Positions 47,024 to 59,488 are shown, numbered from the stretch's first letter. The stretch is 64,000 bases of DNA from Gordonia sediminis (GCA_004193205.1 RZUM01000001.1:688424-752423); one strand, 5' to 3'. The notes: a model not told the origin generated them from the sequence alone. Translations and numbers: made by a program.

Positions 47024-47968
47024 TCAGCGCTGCACCGAGACGGGTGCGAAAACCTTCGCCGAGTGCGGTACCGCTTCGAACACCGCCGGCAGCTCACCGA
47101 CCAGATCGCCGTCGATGGACACCAGGGCGGTCGGATCGCTGTACAGTTCGATTTCGCGGCCACGCATCGTGCTCACGGTCGGGTGAGTGACGTGGCGTCC
47201 CGAGAAGACCTTGGGGAAGACCTTCGCCACGGTCATCCGGGCGAAATGCGGCGCGCGGGCGGCCATTGTCAGATCGATGAGACCGTCGGTCATCGACGCC
47301 CCCGGCGTGATCTGCATACCACCGCCGTACGAGGTGGTGTTCCCGATGGCGGCGAACACGAGATCGCCGCCGACCTTCTCGTCGTCGACCCGGACCTCGT
47401 AGTGCCGGGATTTCAGTCCGATCAGCTCGGCCGCGGCGGCGAGCGTGTAACGGGCCTGCCCGTTGGGCCACGACATCTCATTCGCGCGCGCGGTGACCGA
47501 CGCGTCGAAGCCGGTCGCCGCGACCGTGGCGAACAACGCCGATCGCCCGTCGGGGAAGGTGACGCGGCCCAGGTCGATCGTGCGAGTGTGACCGGCGACG
47601 ATCACCGCGACCGCGGCCGGCACATCGTCGAGGGGGATACCGAGGTTGCGGGCCACGTCGTTGCCGGTGCCCGCGGGGATGATGCCGAGCGGTTTGCCGG
47701 TGCCGAACGACGCCTCGAGTGCGAGGCGCAGCGACCCGTCACCCCCGACGACGACGAGCGCGTCGGTGTCACCACGGGCGGCTTTCCCGGCCAGATCGCT
47801 CGCCTCGGCGGCGTCCTGACCGATGACCAGTGCGACGTCGCAGCCCTGGGCGTCGAACTCGTCGACAGCGCGGTGCGCGATCGCCAGACCCGCACCATGC
47901 CGTGAGTGCGGGTTTGCCAGCACGGTGACGTGGCAACCCCGATGGCAGCGCTGCGGATCGGAATGCAT
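47024..47968 (-). CDS. Diacylglycerol/lipid kinase (DagK-like)
   Basis: A 314-residue lipid kinase with the catalytic domain motif VVVGGDGSLRLAL and the nucleotide segment LGIIPAGTGNDVARNLG, as in DgkB/YegS proteins. It probably phosphorylates diacylglycerol or a related lipid for phospholipid metabolism. The ATG at 47968 lies only 20 bases from the TetR start on the other strand, so promoters of the two genes overlap. Confidence 0.88.
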   Translation of the reverse strand: MHSDPQRCHRGCHVTVLANPHSRHGAGLAIAHRAVDEFDAQGCDVALVIGQDAAEASDLAGKAARGDTDALVVVGGDGSLRLALEASFGTGKPLGIIPAGTGNDVARNLGIPLDDVPAAVAVIVAGHTRTIDLGRVTFPDGRSALFATVAATGFDASVTARANEMSWPNGQARYTLAAAAELIGLKSRHYEVRVDDEKVGGDLVFAAIGNTTSYGGGMQITPGASMTDGLIDLTMAARAPHFARMTVAKVFPKVFSGRHVTHPTVSTMRGREIELYSDPTALVSIDGDLVGELPAVFEAVPHSAKVFAPVSVQR

Positions 47969-47970
47969 GG

Positions 47971-48003
47971 TTTACAGTGTTACACATCATGCCAATCTGT
48001 AAA
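47971..48003. promoter_or_regulatory. Inverted repeat over the DagK/TetR divergent start
   Basis: TTTACAG (47971-47977) and CTGTAAA (47997-48003) form a 7-base inverted repeat spanning the very short divergent region and the TetR start. GTGTTACAC lies between them. Binding here by the TetR protein would block both genes (inference). Confidence 0.45.
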
Positions 48004-48591
48004 GAAGATGTGGGTGACCAGGTACTCGACGCGGCTCGTCGGTGCCTGCTGCGCACCGGTGGCCGCAAGGTGACCCTCGCCGAGGTCGCGCGCGAGGCCG
48101 GCGTCAGCCGTCCCACCGTCTATCGGCGCTTCCCGGACATGGCACAGATCATCCGTACCCTGTTGACGCGCGAGGTGTTGGGCATCGTCGCCGCGGTCAC
48201 CGAGACCACGCCGCTGCGGACCGCGGATCTGGATGCGGCCATGGATCAGGTGGTGCGGGTGGCCGCGGCGCTGCGCGATGACGACCTCGTCGCCGCCCTC
48301 TGGCGGGAGCAGCGCGAGTTCATGATGCCGTACGTATTCGACCGTCTCGGGACCAGCCAACTCGGCGTCCTGGACATTCTCACCGACATCGTGGCCCGTG
48401 GTCAGGACCGTGGCGAGGTCCGCGACGGCGATCCGAAGAAGATGGCGTCGATGGTGCTCCTCATCGCCCAGGCGGCCGTGCAGTCACGCGCGCTCGTCGA
48501 ATCGATCCTCGGTGACGAGTGGAGCATCGAACTGCATCAGGCGCTCACGTCGTACCTGCGACCCCCCGACACTCTGCCACCGGCGTCCTGA
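47989..48591 (+). CDS. TetR-family regulator upstream of glpD
   Basis: A 200-residue TetR regulator with the helix-turn-helix at about 26-50 (VTLAEVAREAGVSRPTVYRRF). The stop overlaps the glpD start by one base (TGATG), so the genes are coupled, and it is divergent from the lipid kinase gene. Control of glycerol-phosphate and lipid metabolism is likely from context. An in-frame GTG at 47977 would add 4 residues; with the ATG at 47989 the mRNA would be nearly leaderless. Confidence 0.85.
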   Translation: MPICKEDVGDQVLDAARRCLLRTGGRKVTLAEVAREAGVSRPTVYRRFPDMAQIIRTLLTREVLGIVAAVTETTPLRTADLDAAMDQVVRVAAALRDDDLVAALWREQREFMMPYVFDRLGTSQLGVLDILTDIVARGQDRGEVRDGDPKKMASMVLLIAQAAVQSRALVESILGDEWSIELHQALTSYLRPPDTLPPAS

Positions 48592-50129
48592 TGGTCGCCC
48601 TCAATGGCGGCAGCCGGCGCGACGCGCTGACGCGACTCGCCGACCCCGACGATCCGATCGACGTGCTCGTCGTCGGGGGCGGGATCACGGGTGCCGGCGT
48701 GGCGCTCGACGCCGTGACCCGAGGTCTGCGGGTGGCGCTCGTCGACGCTCACGATCTGGCGTTCGGCACGTCGCGGTGGAGCAGCAAGCTGGTGCACGGC
48801 GGGCTGCGCTACCTCGTCGGCGGGCATGTGGCGATCGCCCGTGAGAGTGCGGTGGAACGCCATCACCTGATGACCGTCATCGCGCCGCACCTGATCCGGC
48901 CCGTACCGCAGGTGATCCCCGATCACGGGGCCCGCGTGTCGTCGACGATGGTGCGGGCCGGTCTGCGAGCGGGTGACCTGCTGCGGCGCACCGCAGGCAC
49001 GTCCCCGACGGTGCTGGCCCCGCCGGTCCGGTTGGGCGTCGACGACACGCTCGAGCTGTGTCCGGCGGTCCGGCGCACCGGTCTGCGCGGCAGCATCGTC
49101 GGCACCGACGGGCAACTCGTCGACGATGCGCGGCTCGTCGTCGCGGTCGCCCGCACCGCCGCCACATTCGGAGCGACGATCGCCACCTATACCCGCGCCG
49201 AGCACGTGACGGGAACTGGTGCGCGACTGACCGACACGCGCACGGCTGAAAGTTTCGACGTGACCGCGCGTGCCGTCGTCAACGCGACCGGTGTGTGGGC
49301 CGGCGAGCTCGATCCGAGCCTGCGGGTGCGGCCGAGCCGGGGTACCCACCTGGTCTTCGACGCGGCCACGTTCGGCCACCCGACGGGTGCGCTCACGGTG
49401 CCGGTCGCGGGGTCGATGTCACGGTTCGTGTTCGCCCTGCCCGAACAGCTCGACCGGGTCTATGTGGGTCTGACCGACGTGGATGCCCCGGGCCCGATCC
49501 CGGACGTCCCAGAGCCCGACGACGCCGAGATCGACTTTCTGATCGGGTCGATCAACCGGGCGCTCGAACAACCGGTGACGCGTGCCGACGTCATCGGCAG
49601 CTTCGCCGGGCTGCGCCCGCTCATCGACACCGGACGACACGGCGGCCGGGGTGAGGGCACCGCCGACGTGTCCCGGCGACACCGGGTGCACGTCACCGAC
49701 GGGACGCTGGTCGGGGTGATCGGCGGCAAGCTCACCACCTACCGGCGGATGGCGGAGGACGCCGTCGACGCCGCGATCGCCGCGAGTGGTCTGCGCGCGG
49801 GTCGGTGCGTCACCACGACCACTCCGCTGATCGGCGCCGCGGCCGTTCCGGTGGACCGGACGCTGCCGGTGTCGATGGTCGCGCGGTTCGGGTCGGAGAC
49901 CTCCAAGGTGCTGGCCTCGGCGACGGTGGACCGTCCGCTGGCGGCGATCGCCGGGGGTCTGGATGTGACCCGTGCCGAGGTCGAGTACGCCGTCACGCAC
50001 GAAGGGGCGATCACGGTCGACGACGTCCTGCACCGGCGCACGCGGATCGGTCTCGTCGACACCGACGCCGACCTGGCGCGCGCAGCGGTCACCGAGATCG
50101 TCGACGCCGCGCTGGATGCGTTCGACTGA
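48591..50129 (+). CDS. glpD: Glycerol-3-phosphate dehydrogenase (FAD)
   Basis: A 512-residue flavoprotein with the FAD motif VLVVGGGITGAGVALDA at about residues 25-41, the conserved SSKLVHGGLRYL segment (about 65-76), GSFAGLRPL, and GGKLTTYRRMAEDA. It oxidises sn-glycerol 3-phosphate to dihydroxyacetone phosphate and passes electrons to quinone at the membrane. The ATG at 48591 overlaps the TetR stop. Its stop abuts the stop of the convergent PLP-enzyme gene (TGATCA). Confidence 0.93.
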   Translation: MVALNGGSRRDALTRLADPDDPIDVLVVGGGITGAGVALDAVTRGLRVALVDAHDLAFGTSRWSSKLVHGGLRYLVGGHVAIARESAVERHHLMTVIAPHLIRPVPQVIPDHGARVSSTMVRAGLRAGDLLRRTAGTSPTVLAPPVRLGVDDTLELCPAVRRTGLRGSIVGTDGQLVDDARLVVAVARTAATFGATIATYTRAEHVTGTGARLTDTRTAESFDVTARAVVNATGVWAGELDPSLRVRPSRGTHLVFDAATFGHPTGALTVPVAGSMSRFVFALPEQLDRVYVGLTDVDAPGPIPDVPEPDDAEIDFLIGSINRALEQPVTRADVIGSFAGLRPLIDTGRHGGRGEGTADVSRRHRVHVTDGTLVGVIGGKLTTYRRMAEDAVDAAIAASGLRAGRCVTTTTPLIGAAAVPVDRTLPVSMVARFGSETSKVLASATVDRPLAAIAGGLDVTRAEVEYAVTHEGAITVDDVLHRRTRIGLVDTDADLARAAVTEIVDAALDAFD

Positions 50130-51221
50130 TCAGTAACCCATGGTCCGCAGCGCGTCGGCGAGCCGATCGAGATCCTTGCGTTCGACGTCGAGGTGCGGAC
50201 TGATCCGCAACACCGACTGTTCGGTGGCCAGCGGGGCGCGCCACGAGTCGGCGCAGGTGACGAGGATGCCCAGCGAACGTAGCTTGTCGCGAGCGGCGGC
50301 CACATCCGACGGCTGCCATCCCGGCGGCGGGGCGAGGGTGGTAATCGCGGACGGTTCCTCGGGGCGTTCGAGCACCTCCCAGCTGCCGATGCCGTCGAGC
50401 CGCTCGCGCGTGTGCCGGCCGATTGCCGCGAGTTCGCGGAACACCCTCTGCTGGCCGATCGCGAGGACCTCCGACACCGCGACACCGAGACCGAGGCGAC
50501 CGGCGACGAAGGCCTCCGAACTCTCCACCTCGACGGGGCGCAGCGAATCCGAGCGAATCGCGAGGAATCCGACCCCGCGGGGGCCGGTGAGCCACTTGCG
50601 GCTGGTGCCGTAGACGATGTCGGCCCCGGTGACGGTGGGGACCTGGCCCGCGGATTGCGCCATGTCGACCACCACCGGCACTCCGGCGGCGTGTGCGACC
50701 TCGACGATGCGGGTGACCGGCTGCACGACGCCGGACGCGGATCCGATGTGACAGATGTGGATGAAGTCGGGCTGCTCGAACTGCAGCATGTTCTCCAGCG
50801 CGTCGGTGTCGACGTGCCCGTCGATGTCGGCGTCGGGCAGCGGACGGACCGCATAACCGCGACGCTCGAACTCGACGAGATTGGGGCCGAACTCGTTCTT
50901 GGCCACCCACACCGTCGTGGAGATGGGCAGATTCCAGTAGGTGAGCAGCGCGCGCAGCGCAGCGCGGGCGCTTTCCCGGAAGGCGAGTTCATCGGCGGTG
51001 TGGCCGATCAACGACGCGAGATCACGCTTGTCACGCGCGATCTCCTCGGCCCGGTCCTCGGCGGCGATGTAGGAACCGCGTTCGGATTCGCGCCACAGAT
51101 GGGCCGAGATCACCCCGATGACCGCGTTGGACGACCGGCCCGCGGCCGCCGAGTCGAGATGCACGATGTCCGGGCGCAGACGAGCGCGGTGGAACTGTTC
51201 ACCCAGTTCGCTCACGTACAT
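50130..51221 (-). CDS. Class V aminotransferase-fold PLP enzyme, EgtE-like
   Basis: A 363-residue fold-type I PLP enzyme. The PLP lysine is in YGTSRKWLTGPRG (about residue 200), and VVVDMAQSAGQVP holds the ring-binding Asp. The N-terminal pattern HLDSAAAGRSSNAVI...SYIAAED resembles EgtE, the C-S lyase of ergothioneine synthesis, but no other egt genes are in the window. A cysteine-desulfurase-like or other lyase role is possible. ATG at 51221. Confidence 0.75.
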   Translation of the reverse strand: MYVSELGEQFHRARLRPDIVHLDSAAAGRSSNAVIGVISAHLWRESERGSYIAAEDRAEEIARDKRDLASLIGHTADELAFRESARAALRALLTYWNLPISTTVWVAKNEFGPNLVEFERRGYAVRPLPDADIDGHVDTDALENMLQFEQPDFIHICHIGSASGVVQPVTRIVEVAHAAGVPVVVDMAQSAGQVPTVTGADIVYGTSRKWLTGPRGVGFLAIRSDSLRPVEVESSEAFVAGRLGLGVAVSEVLAIGQQRVFRELAAIGRHTRERLDGIGSWEVLERPEEPSAITTLAPPPGWQPSDVAAARDKLRSLGILVTCADSWRAPLATEQSVLRISPHLDVERKDLDRLADALRTMGY

Positions 51222-51349
51222 GGGACTGAACCTACCGGCCGGGACCGACCGAGAGCTTGTCGGGTGCAAGCGTGGTGTGTCGCCGGCCGGAACCGCGGTA
51301 GGAGTCTTCCCCGGGGAACCGCAGCACGCCGCGCTGCGTCGAATCTTCC

Positions 51350-52012
51350 ATGGACGCGGGCATCGACTATCTCTTCGGGCTCGGCGACGGACACACGACG
51401 ACGTGGGTGTCCGCGGCGGACGCCGACCTCGACGGTGATGGACGCGCCGATGCGGTGATGCTGGATTTCGACGGCGACGGTCGCCGCGACGACGCAATGT
51501 GGGACACCGACGGTGACGGCACCGCCGATGTCACTGCCCTCGACACCGACGACGACGATCTGCCGGACACGTTCTACCGGGACGGCGGTACGGGGGTGTG
51601 GGGTCAGCTGATTGCCGATCCCGCAACGCTCCGGTCAACGCCGGACATCGCGGTCGCACCGGATGATCCTGCCCTCGACCCACCGCCCGTCCGAGAGCCA
51701 CCGGGTGACCCGGACCCATCGCCCGACCCGGGCCGGGTGAACTTGCCGGCCCCGGGCACCGAACCCGACGAGTCCGAACCCGACGAACCCGACGAGTCCA
51801 ACGGGGTGCTGCGCACCGAGGACCTCGACGGCGATGGTCGTGTCGACGTGGAGCTGGTCGGTTCACGCCGCGCCGGCATTCCCGTCGCCGAGCGGCTCTA
51901 CGTCGACGAGGACGGCGACGGCCGCTTCGACCGGGTCCTCGTCGACGAGGACGGGGACGGGCGCGCCGACGTCAGCCTGGATGATCGTTCGCCCCGATTC
52001 GGGGATCGGTGA
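51350..52012 (+). CDS. DxDxDG-repeat (calcium-binding-like) acidic protein
   Basis: A 220-residue very acidic protein. Repeats of the form DxDxDGxxD occur at about residues 25-70 (DADLDGDGRAD, DFDGDGRRDD, DTDGDGTAD) and 150-215 (DLDGDGRVD, DEDGDGRFD, DEDGDGRAD), resembling dockerin/EF-hand calcium loops. A Pro/Asp-rich linker joins the blocks. There is no signal peptide or TM, so its location is unclear. Its 3' end overlaps the convergent MFS gene by 41 bases. No strong ribosome site is seen at the ATG. Confidence 0.7.
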   Translation: MDAGIDYLFGLGDGHTTTWVSAADADLDGDGRADAVMLDFDGDGRRDDAMWDTDGDGTADVTALDTDDDDLPDTFYRDGGTGVWGQLIADPATLRSTPDIAVAPDDPALDPPPVREPPGDPDPSPDPGRVNLPAPGTEPDESEPDEPDESNGVLRTEDLDGDGRVDVELVGSRRAGIPVAERLYVDEDGDGRFDRVLVDEDGDGRADVSLDDRSPRFGDR

Positions 52013-53306
52013 CGTGGTGATGACCGGGGTGATGTGGCGGGTGCAGGACCCGGACCACCGCAGCGCCGATGAAGTAGAGCACCATCCCCAAGATCGGCAG
52101 TCCCACCGATTTCCCGTCGACCGGGATCGCGAACGCCGCGAGGGTCACCGAGGCGACGTAGGCGATGTTGAAGACCGCGTCCTGCACCGAGAACACCTGG
52201 CCGCGCACCATGTCGTCGGTGTCGACCTGCATGCTGAAGTCGCCGCACAGTTTCGCGATCTGCCCGATCAGCCCGAGGGCGAAGGCGGCGATGCAGATCA
52301 CCACGGCGTGGAAGGTCAGCAGCGAGATCTCGGCGACCGCGCCGACGACGAGCGCGATGCACAGCGTGCGCCGTCGCCCGAACCGTTCGACCGAGTAGGG
52401 GGTGACCACCGCCGCGAGGAACGCCCCGCCGGCGGTGAACCCGGCCACCACACCCACGCCGAGGAGTCCGTCGCCGCCGCCGGCGTGTTTGCTCATCACC
52501 AGCAGCATCAGAGTGTTCATCCCGAACACGAGTCGGTGGGCGCCGATCGCCGAGAGTGCGGCGGACACGGTGCGCGAGCGCACCACCGCACGGAAGCCGT
52601 GCAGCAGACCGACCGACACCGCGTGCAGCGCGGACCGCCCCGGATCGTCGGGTTCGTCGGGTCCCAGTTCCAGGCGGGCGAAGCCATGCGCGACGGCGGC
52701 CGAGACGAGCGCGATAGCCACACCGGCGAGCGTCGTCGTCGCGCTGCCGGTGTTGTCGGGACCGAACACCAGACGCAGCAGTGCGACGATCCCGGCGCCG
52801 ACCGCGAGCATGCCCGCGCCGAGGGTGGTGAACAGTGCGTTGGTCGCGACGATCACATCGTGGTGCGCGACGTGCGGAAGACCCGCGGACAGACCCGAGG
52901 CAACGAACCGGCTCGCCCCGGTGACCGCCAGCGCGCCGATCAGGACGACGACGTCACTGGCCCCCGTCGCGATCGAGATCGAGACCAGCCCGATCATTAC
53001 GGCCCGCAGGACGTTGGCGTACATCAGGACATTGCGCCGGTCCCAGTGATCGAGCAGTGCACCGGCGAACGGCCCGATCAGCGAGTAGGGCAACAGCAGG
53101 ACCGCCAGACCCCCGGCGACGGCAAGGGGATCGGAGTGGCGTTCCGGGTTGAACAGAATCGCGCCGAACAGCGCGGCCTGGAACACGCCGTCGGTGATCT
53201 GGCTGGTGAGCCGCACGGCAAGCAACCGCCCGAGACCAGGGGAGTGGCCGAGCGAGTTGATGAACCCCCGCACACCGCGGGAGTCGTGCGGAGGGGCGGA
53301 CGTCAC
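51972..53306 (-). CDS. MFS transporter (Rv0037c-like)
   Basis: A 444-residue major facilitator transporter with about 12 hydrophobic segments and an MFS motif-A-like loop SLIGPFAGALLDHWDRRN between TM2 and TM3. The substrate is unknown. The C-terminal tail is His/Pro-rich (HPPHHPGHHH), which might bind metal. GTG start at 53306. It is divergent from yqgE, matching the Rv0037c-Rv0038 order. Confidence 0.85.
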   Translation of the reverse strand: MTSAPPHDSRGVRGFINSLGHSPGLGRLLAVRLTSQITDGVFQAALFGAILFNPERHSDPLAVAGGLAVLLLPYSLIGPFAGALLDHWDRRNVLMYANVLRAVMIGLVSISIATGASDVVVLIGALAVTGASRFVASGLSAGLPHVAHHDVIVATNALFTTLGAGMLAVGAGIVALLRLVFGPDNTGSATTTLAGVAIALVSAAVAHGFARLELGPDEPDDPGRSALHAVSVGLLHGFRAVVRSRTVSAALSAIGAHRLVFGMNTLMLLVMSKHAGGGDGLLGVGVVAGFTAGGAFLAAVVTPYSVERFGRRRTLCIALVVGAVAEISLLTFHAVVICIAAFALGLIGQIAKLCGDFSMQVDTDDMVRGQVFSVQDAVFNIAYVASVTLAAFAIPVDGKSVGLPILGMVLYFIGAAVVRVLHPPHHPGHHHVTDPRIGANDHPG

Positions 53307-53354
53307 TGATTCAGACTAGCGACCCCGACGGGCGGATCATGCCATGATGGTGAG

Positions 53355-54002
53355 GTGGCCGGCGGCGACGAATCAGAGGACCCGACCCCCGAGTTCTATT
53401 CGGAGGGTGCGCGTGATGCGGGACCCGATGTCTCGCGCGCGGGACGGGTTCGGTCGGGCACGTTGCTGCTGGCATCGACCGACCTGATCGAGCCCACCTT
53501 CGCCCGTACAGTGATCTACATGATGGAACACAACGAGGCGGGCAGCCTCGGTGTGGTCATCAACCGGATGAGTCAGACCGCCGTGCACAACCTGTTGCCG
53601 CAGTGGACCGAAATCGCGGCGTCGCCGCGCGCTCTGTTCGTCGGCGGCCCGGTCAAACAGGACGCCGCGCTGTGCTTGGGCGTGGTCAAGCACGGCGCGA
53701 ACATCGACGGGTACGAGGCGCTGCGGCCCATCGACGGCCGGGTGGTGCTCGTCGACCTCGACGCCGATCCGGCGGACCTGACCGAGGTCCTCGACGGCGT
53801 GCGTGTCTTCGCCGGCTATGCGGGCTGGGGCATCGGACAACTCGAAGGCGAACTCGAGCAGAACAGCTGGATGCTGGCGTCGGCGTTGGCGCGGGATCTG
53901 CTCGCCCCACCCGCGGCCGACCTGTGGGCCGACGTGCTCCGCCGCCAGCCGTGGCCGATGCCGTTGGTCGCCACTCATCCGATCGATCTCAGCCGGAACT
54001 AA
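53355..54002 (+). CDS. YqgE/AlgH family protein
   Basis: A 215-residue UPF0301 protein. Family segments are clear: GTLLLASTDLIEPTFARTVIYMMEHN, GSLGVVINR, LFVGGPV and the C-terminal GYAGWGIGQLEGELEQNSW. The biochemical role is not established. GTG at 53355. Placement upstream of leuS matches mycobacteria. Confidence 0.92.
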   Translation: MAGGDESEDPTPEFYSEGARDAGPDVSRAGRVRSGTLLLASTDLIEPTFARTVIYMMEHNEAGSLGVVINRMSQTAVHNLLPQWTEIAASPRALFVGGPVKQDAALCLGVVKHGANIDGYEALRPIDGRVVLVDLDADPADLTEVLDGVRVFAGYAGWGIGQLEGELEQNSWMLASALARDLLAPPAADLWADVLRRQPWPMPLVATHPIDLSRN

Positions 54003-54040
54003 GTGGCTAAGTGGTCCTGTGGCCCGCCGGGTGACCGGCG

Positions 54041-54706
54041 TCAGTCGCTGGTGTGATTGTCCGGGTAGGCGGTCACCGCGAGGAACCGGATCGGTAGTCG
54101 CACCAGATCGTGCGGTCCGTGGATGCCCTCACCGTCGAGCAGCAGCGCGTCGCCGGGGCGCAGGGTGTACTCGGAGTTGCCGTGGCCGTAGACCATCACG
54201 CCTTCGAGCATGTAGAGCAACTCGGTGCCGGGGTGCTGAAACCGTGGAAACACCTCGCTGTCGTCGGTCAGTGTCACCAGCACCGGTTCGAGGCGCTTGT
54301 GTTGTCCCCGCAACCCACCCAGCATTTCGTAGTGGTGGCCGATCCGGGTGCCGCGCCCGACGATGACCGCACCCCTGCCGGACTCGGTGTAGACCGCCTC
54401 GCGCGCCACGTCGGCGTCGCGGAACAGCGAGGTCACCGGGACGTCGAGACCCGCGGCGAGCCTGGCCAGGGTGGACAGGCTGCACGAGGTCTGCGCGTTC
54501 TCGATCTTCGACAGCATCGCCTTGGAGATGCCGACCTTGGCCGCCATGTCGGCGACCGACATGCCCGCGTTGCGGCGCAACATGCGGACCTGATGCGCGA
54601 TCGCGGCCTCGAGGTCGTTACCGGTCGGAGCGTCGGCGTCGACCTCCCGCTGCACGGGTGCCGGGTCGCCGGTGTCGCGGACGGTCTTCGTCAGGTCGGC
54701 TGCCAT
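54041..54706 (-). CDS. XRE-family regulator with cupin domain
   Basis: A 221-residue two-domain regulator. The XRE helix-turn-helix lies at about 35-90 (VRMLRRNAGMSVADMAAKVGISKAMLSKIE), and a C-terminal cupin at about 140-205 (FPRFQHPGTELLYMLEG, LRPGDALLLDGEGIHGP) probably senses a small ligand. It follows the BASS-type transporter gene on the same strand, which it may control. A -10-like TAGAAT lies six bases before the ATG. Confidence 0.88.
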   Translation of the reverse strand: MAADLTKTVRDTGDPAPVQREVDADAPTGNDLEAAIAHQVRMLRRNAGMSVADMAAKVGISKAMLSKIENAQTSCSLSTLARLAAGLDVPVTSLFRDADVAREAVYTESGRGAVIVGRGTRIGHHYEMLGGLRGQHKRLEPVLVTLTDDSEVFPRFQHPGTELLYMLEGVMVYGHGNSEYTLRPGDALLLDGEGIHGPHDLVRLPIRFLAVTAYPDNHTSD

Positions 54707-54712
54707 GTCCGT

Positions 54713-54718
54713 ATTCTA
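54713..54718 (-). promoter_or_regulatory. -10 candidate TAGAAT for the XRE-cupin gene
   Basis: TAGAAT on the minus strand ends six bases before the ATG at 54706, implying an almost leaderless mRNA. GTAAACAATGTTCGC upstream may hold the -35 region or an operator. Confidence 0.4.
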
Positions 54719-54761
54719 GCGAACATTGTTTACTCGCAGTGGACGACTTGTTGCGGGCGGA

Positions 54762-55772
54762 TCACGCGTGCGCGGCGACGGTGTCCGCTTCCCGCCCGTA
54801 TCGGGTCGCCAACCACGAACACAGGATCAGCTGGATCTGATGGAAGATCATCAGCGGCAGCACGATGAGACCGACCGTCGAGCCGGCGAACAGGACCGTC
54901 GCCATCGGAAGGCCGGTGGCGAGGCTCTTCTTGGTGCCGCAGAACTGGATCGCGATGGTGTCGCCGCGACCGAACCCGAGACGCCGCGGCACCCAGCGGG
55001 TGACCACCAGCATCACCGACACCAGGATCAGCGAGATCACCGCGACCGCGATGATCTGGCCGGCGTCGACGATCGACCAGATGCCCTCGCGCACGCCCTC
55101 GCTGAACGCCGAGTAGACGACGAGCACGATCGAGCCACGGTCGGCGAGTTTGGTGACCTTGGCGTGACGGGCGAAGAATCCGCCGACCCACGGGCGGGCG
55201 AGCTGACCGACGAGGAACGGCACCAGGATCTGGGCGACGATCTTGAGCACCGAGGTGCCGTCGATCTGGACGCCGCTCGTCGTGGTCATCAGCGCCACCA
55301 CCAGCAGCGGGGTCAGGAACACGCCGATGATGTTGGAGGCCGACGCGCTGACGATCGCGCCGGGCACGTTGCCGCGGGCGATCGAGGTGAACGCGATGGA
55401 CGACTGCACCGTCGAGGGCACGAGGCACAGATACAGCAACCCGTTGTAGAGATCGTCGCCGACGATGGGTTCGACGACCGGTCGGATGGCCAGCCCGACG
55501 ATGGGGAAGACGATGAACGTGAACGTCAGGATCGTCGTGTGCAGGCGCCAGTGTTTGAGGCCCTCGAGGGCCTCGCGCGGATGCAGGCGGGTGCCGTAGA
55601 GGAAGAACAGTGCGGCGATCGCGACGGTGACCACCCAGTCCAGCACGTCGGCGGCGGTGCCGCGGGCGGGCAGGAAGGCGGCGATGATGACCGCGGCCAG
55701 GATGGCCAGGATGAAGCCGTCGATGGGGGAGCGGTTCAGCAGGTCACGGGCGACGGCGAGTGGGTTGGGCAC
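54762..55772 (-). CDS. BASS-family transporter (bile acid:sodium symporter-like, YfeH type)
   Basis: A 336-residue membrane protein with about nine to ten TM segments and the family segments [34 protein letters not shown] and [15 protein letters not shown]. It belongs to the SBF/BASS group that imports organic anions with sodium; the substrate is unknown. It lies 6 bases downstream of the SdpI-like gene and upstream of the XRE-cupin regulator, so the three may be one unit. Confidence 0.85.
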   Translation of the reverse strand: MPNPLAVARDLLNRSPIDGFILAILAAVIIAAFLPARGTAADVLDWVVTVAIAALFFLYGTRLHPREALEGLKHWRLHTTILTFTFIVFPIVGLAIRPVVEPIVGDDLYNGLLYLCLVPSTVQSSIAFTSIARGNVPGAIVSASASNIIGVFLTPLLVVALMTTTSGVQIDGTSVLKIVAQILVPFLVGQLARPWVGGFFARHAKVTKLADRGSIVLVVYSAFSEGVREGIWSIVDAGQIIAVAVISLILVSVMLVVTRWVPRRLGFGRGDTIAIQFCGTKKSLATGLPMATVLFAGSTVGLIVLPLMIFHQIQLILCSWLATRYGREADTVAAHA

Positions 55773-55778
55773 CGGCGC

Positions 55779-56312
55779 TCAGTGCTGTGCCGACTCGCTG
55801 CCGACCGACTCGCTGCCGGCCGTCTCGCTGCTGCACACCCCGCGCAGCGAGCATGCGCCGCAACTCGCGGTGCCGCAGTCGTCGGCGGGACTGGCGGTAT
55901 CGGGGCCGGGCGCTTCGGTCGAGGCCTCGTGGGCGCTGCCCGAGCAGCAGCCACATCCGGCGTCGTCGGCGGGCACGGCGGCCGCGGCTCGGACGGCCAT
56001 GCCACTGACCATGCCGACGACGACCACCGCGACGAGCAGACCCGCGACGGCGAACACGACCGACCAGGCGCCGTCGACCCCGAGGGTGAGGACGCCGCTC
56101 AGGACGAGGATGCCGGCGGCACCCAGCACGCCGGGGGCGGCGACGCGGTTGGCCACGCCGAACGCCTCCTCGGAGCGCATCGTCTCGTCGGTGCGGACAC
56201 CGAACCGACGGTTGCGGCGCAGCCGGCCGGACAGACCCAGTGCGCCGACACTCGCCCACATCGCCGCCAACACGAACACGACGACGGCGGCGACCACAGG
56301 CAGAACACTCAC
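55779..56312 (-). CDS. SdpI-like membrane protein with Cys-rich tail
   Basis: A 177-residue protein. The N-terminal part has TM segments at about 4-28, 58-75 and 82-108 and the SdpI-family segment [18 protein letters not shown]. The C-terminal 60 residues carry nine cysteines in groups ([20 protein letters not shown]) and many Ser/Asp, unlike typical SdpI proteins, suggesting a metal-binding or redox tail. GTG start at 56312. Confidence 0.75.
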   Translation of the reverse strand: MSVLPVVAAVVVFVLAAMWASVGALGLSGRLRRNRRFGVRTDETMRSEEAFGVANRVAAPGVLGAAGILVLSGVLTLGVDGAWSVVFAVAGLLVAVVVVGMVSGMAVRAAAAVPADDAGCGCCSGSAHEASTEAPGPDTASPADDCGTASCGACSLRGVCSSETAGSESVGSESAQH

Positions 56313-56396
56313 CCGACAACCATACGATGGGTCGGGGGACCAGGTCGTCGGCCGACCCGTTGGATCGTGGCCAGGCTCACGATTTACGCTGGTCGG

Positions 56397-59309
<2,913 letters not shown>

Positions 59310-59435
59310 TTCGGATGTCGCGTCGCAGAACCCAGTTTCGGCCGCCGTGCTGACCGCGTCCGGCGAGATGACACCGGCGACACCGCCGAAGTGGTCGCGT
59401 GGCAGTGGGTCTAGATCCCCTGGGTTGACGCACGA

Positions 59436-59471
59436 GAGTGGCCTTACCGTCCCGCGACGGTAAGGCCACTC
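59436..59471. terminator. Bidirectional terminator leuS / MFS
   Basis: A 16-base perfect stem (GAGTGGCCTTACCGTC/GACGGTAAGGCCACTC) with loop CCGC lies between the convergent leuS and MFS genes. There is no long T run, but symmetry and position suit termination from both sides. Confidence 0.8.
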
Positions 59472-59488
59472 GTTGCGAACTTGAAATG

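Noticed and set aside
54726-56396. Upstream extension of the leuS frame by about 557 codons
   Set aside because: It runs antisense to the BASS and SdpI-like genes. LeuRS homology and a normal start begin at 56397.
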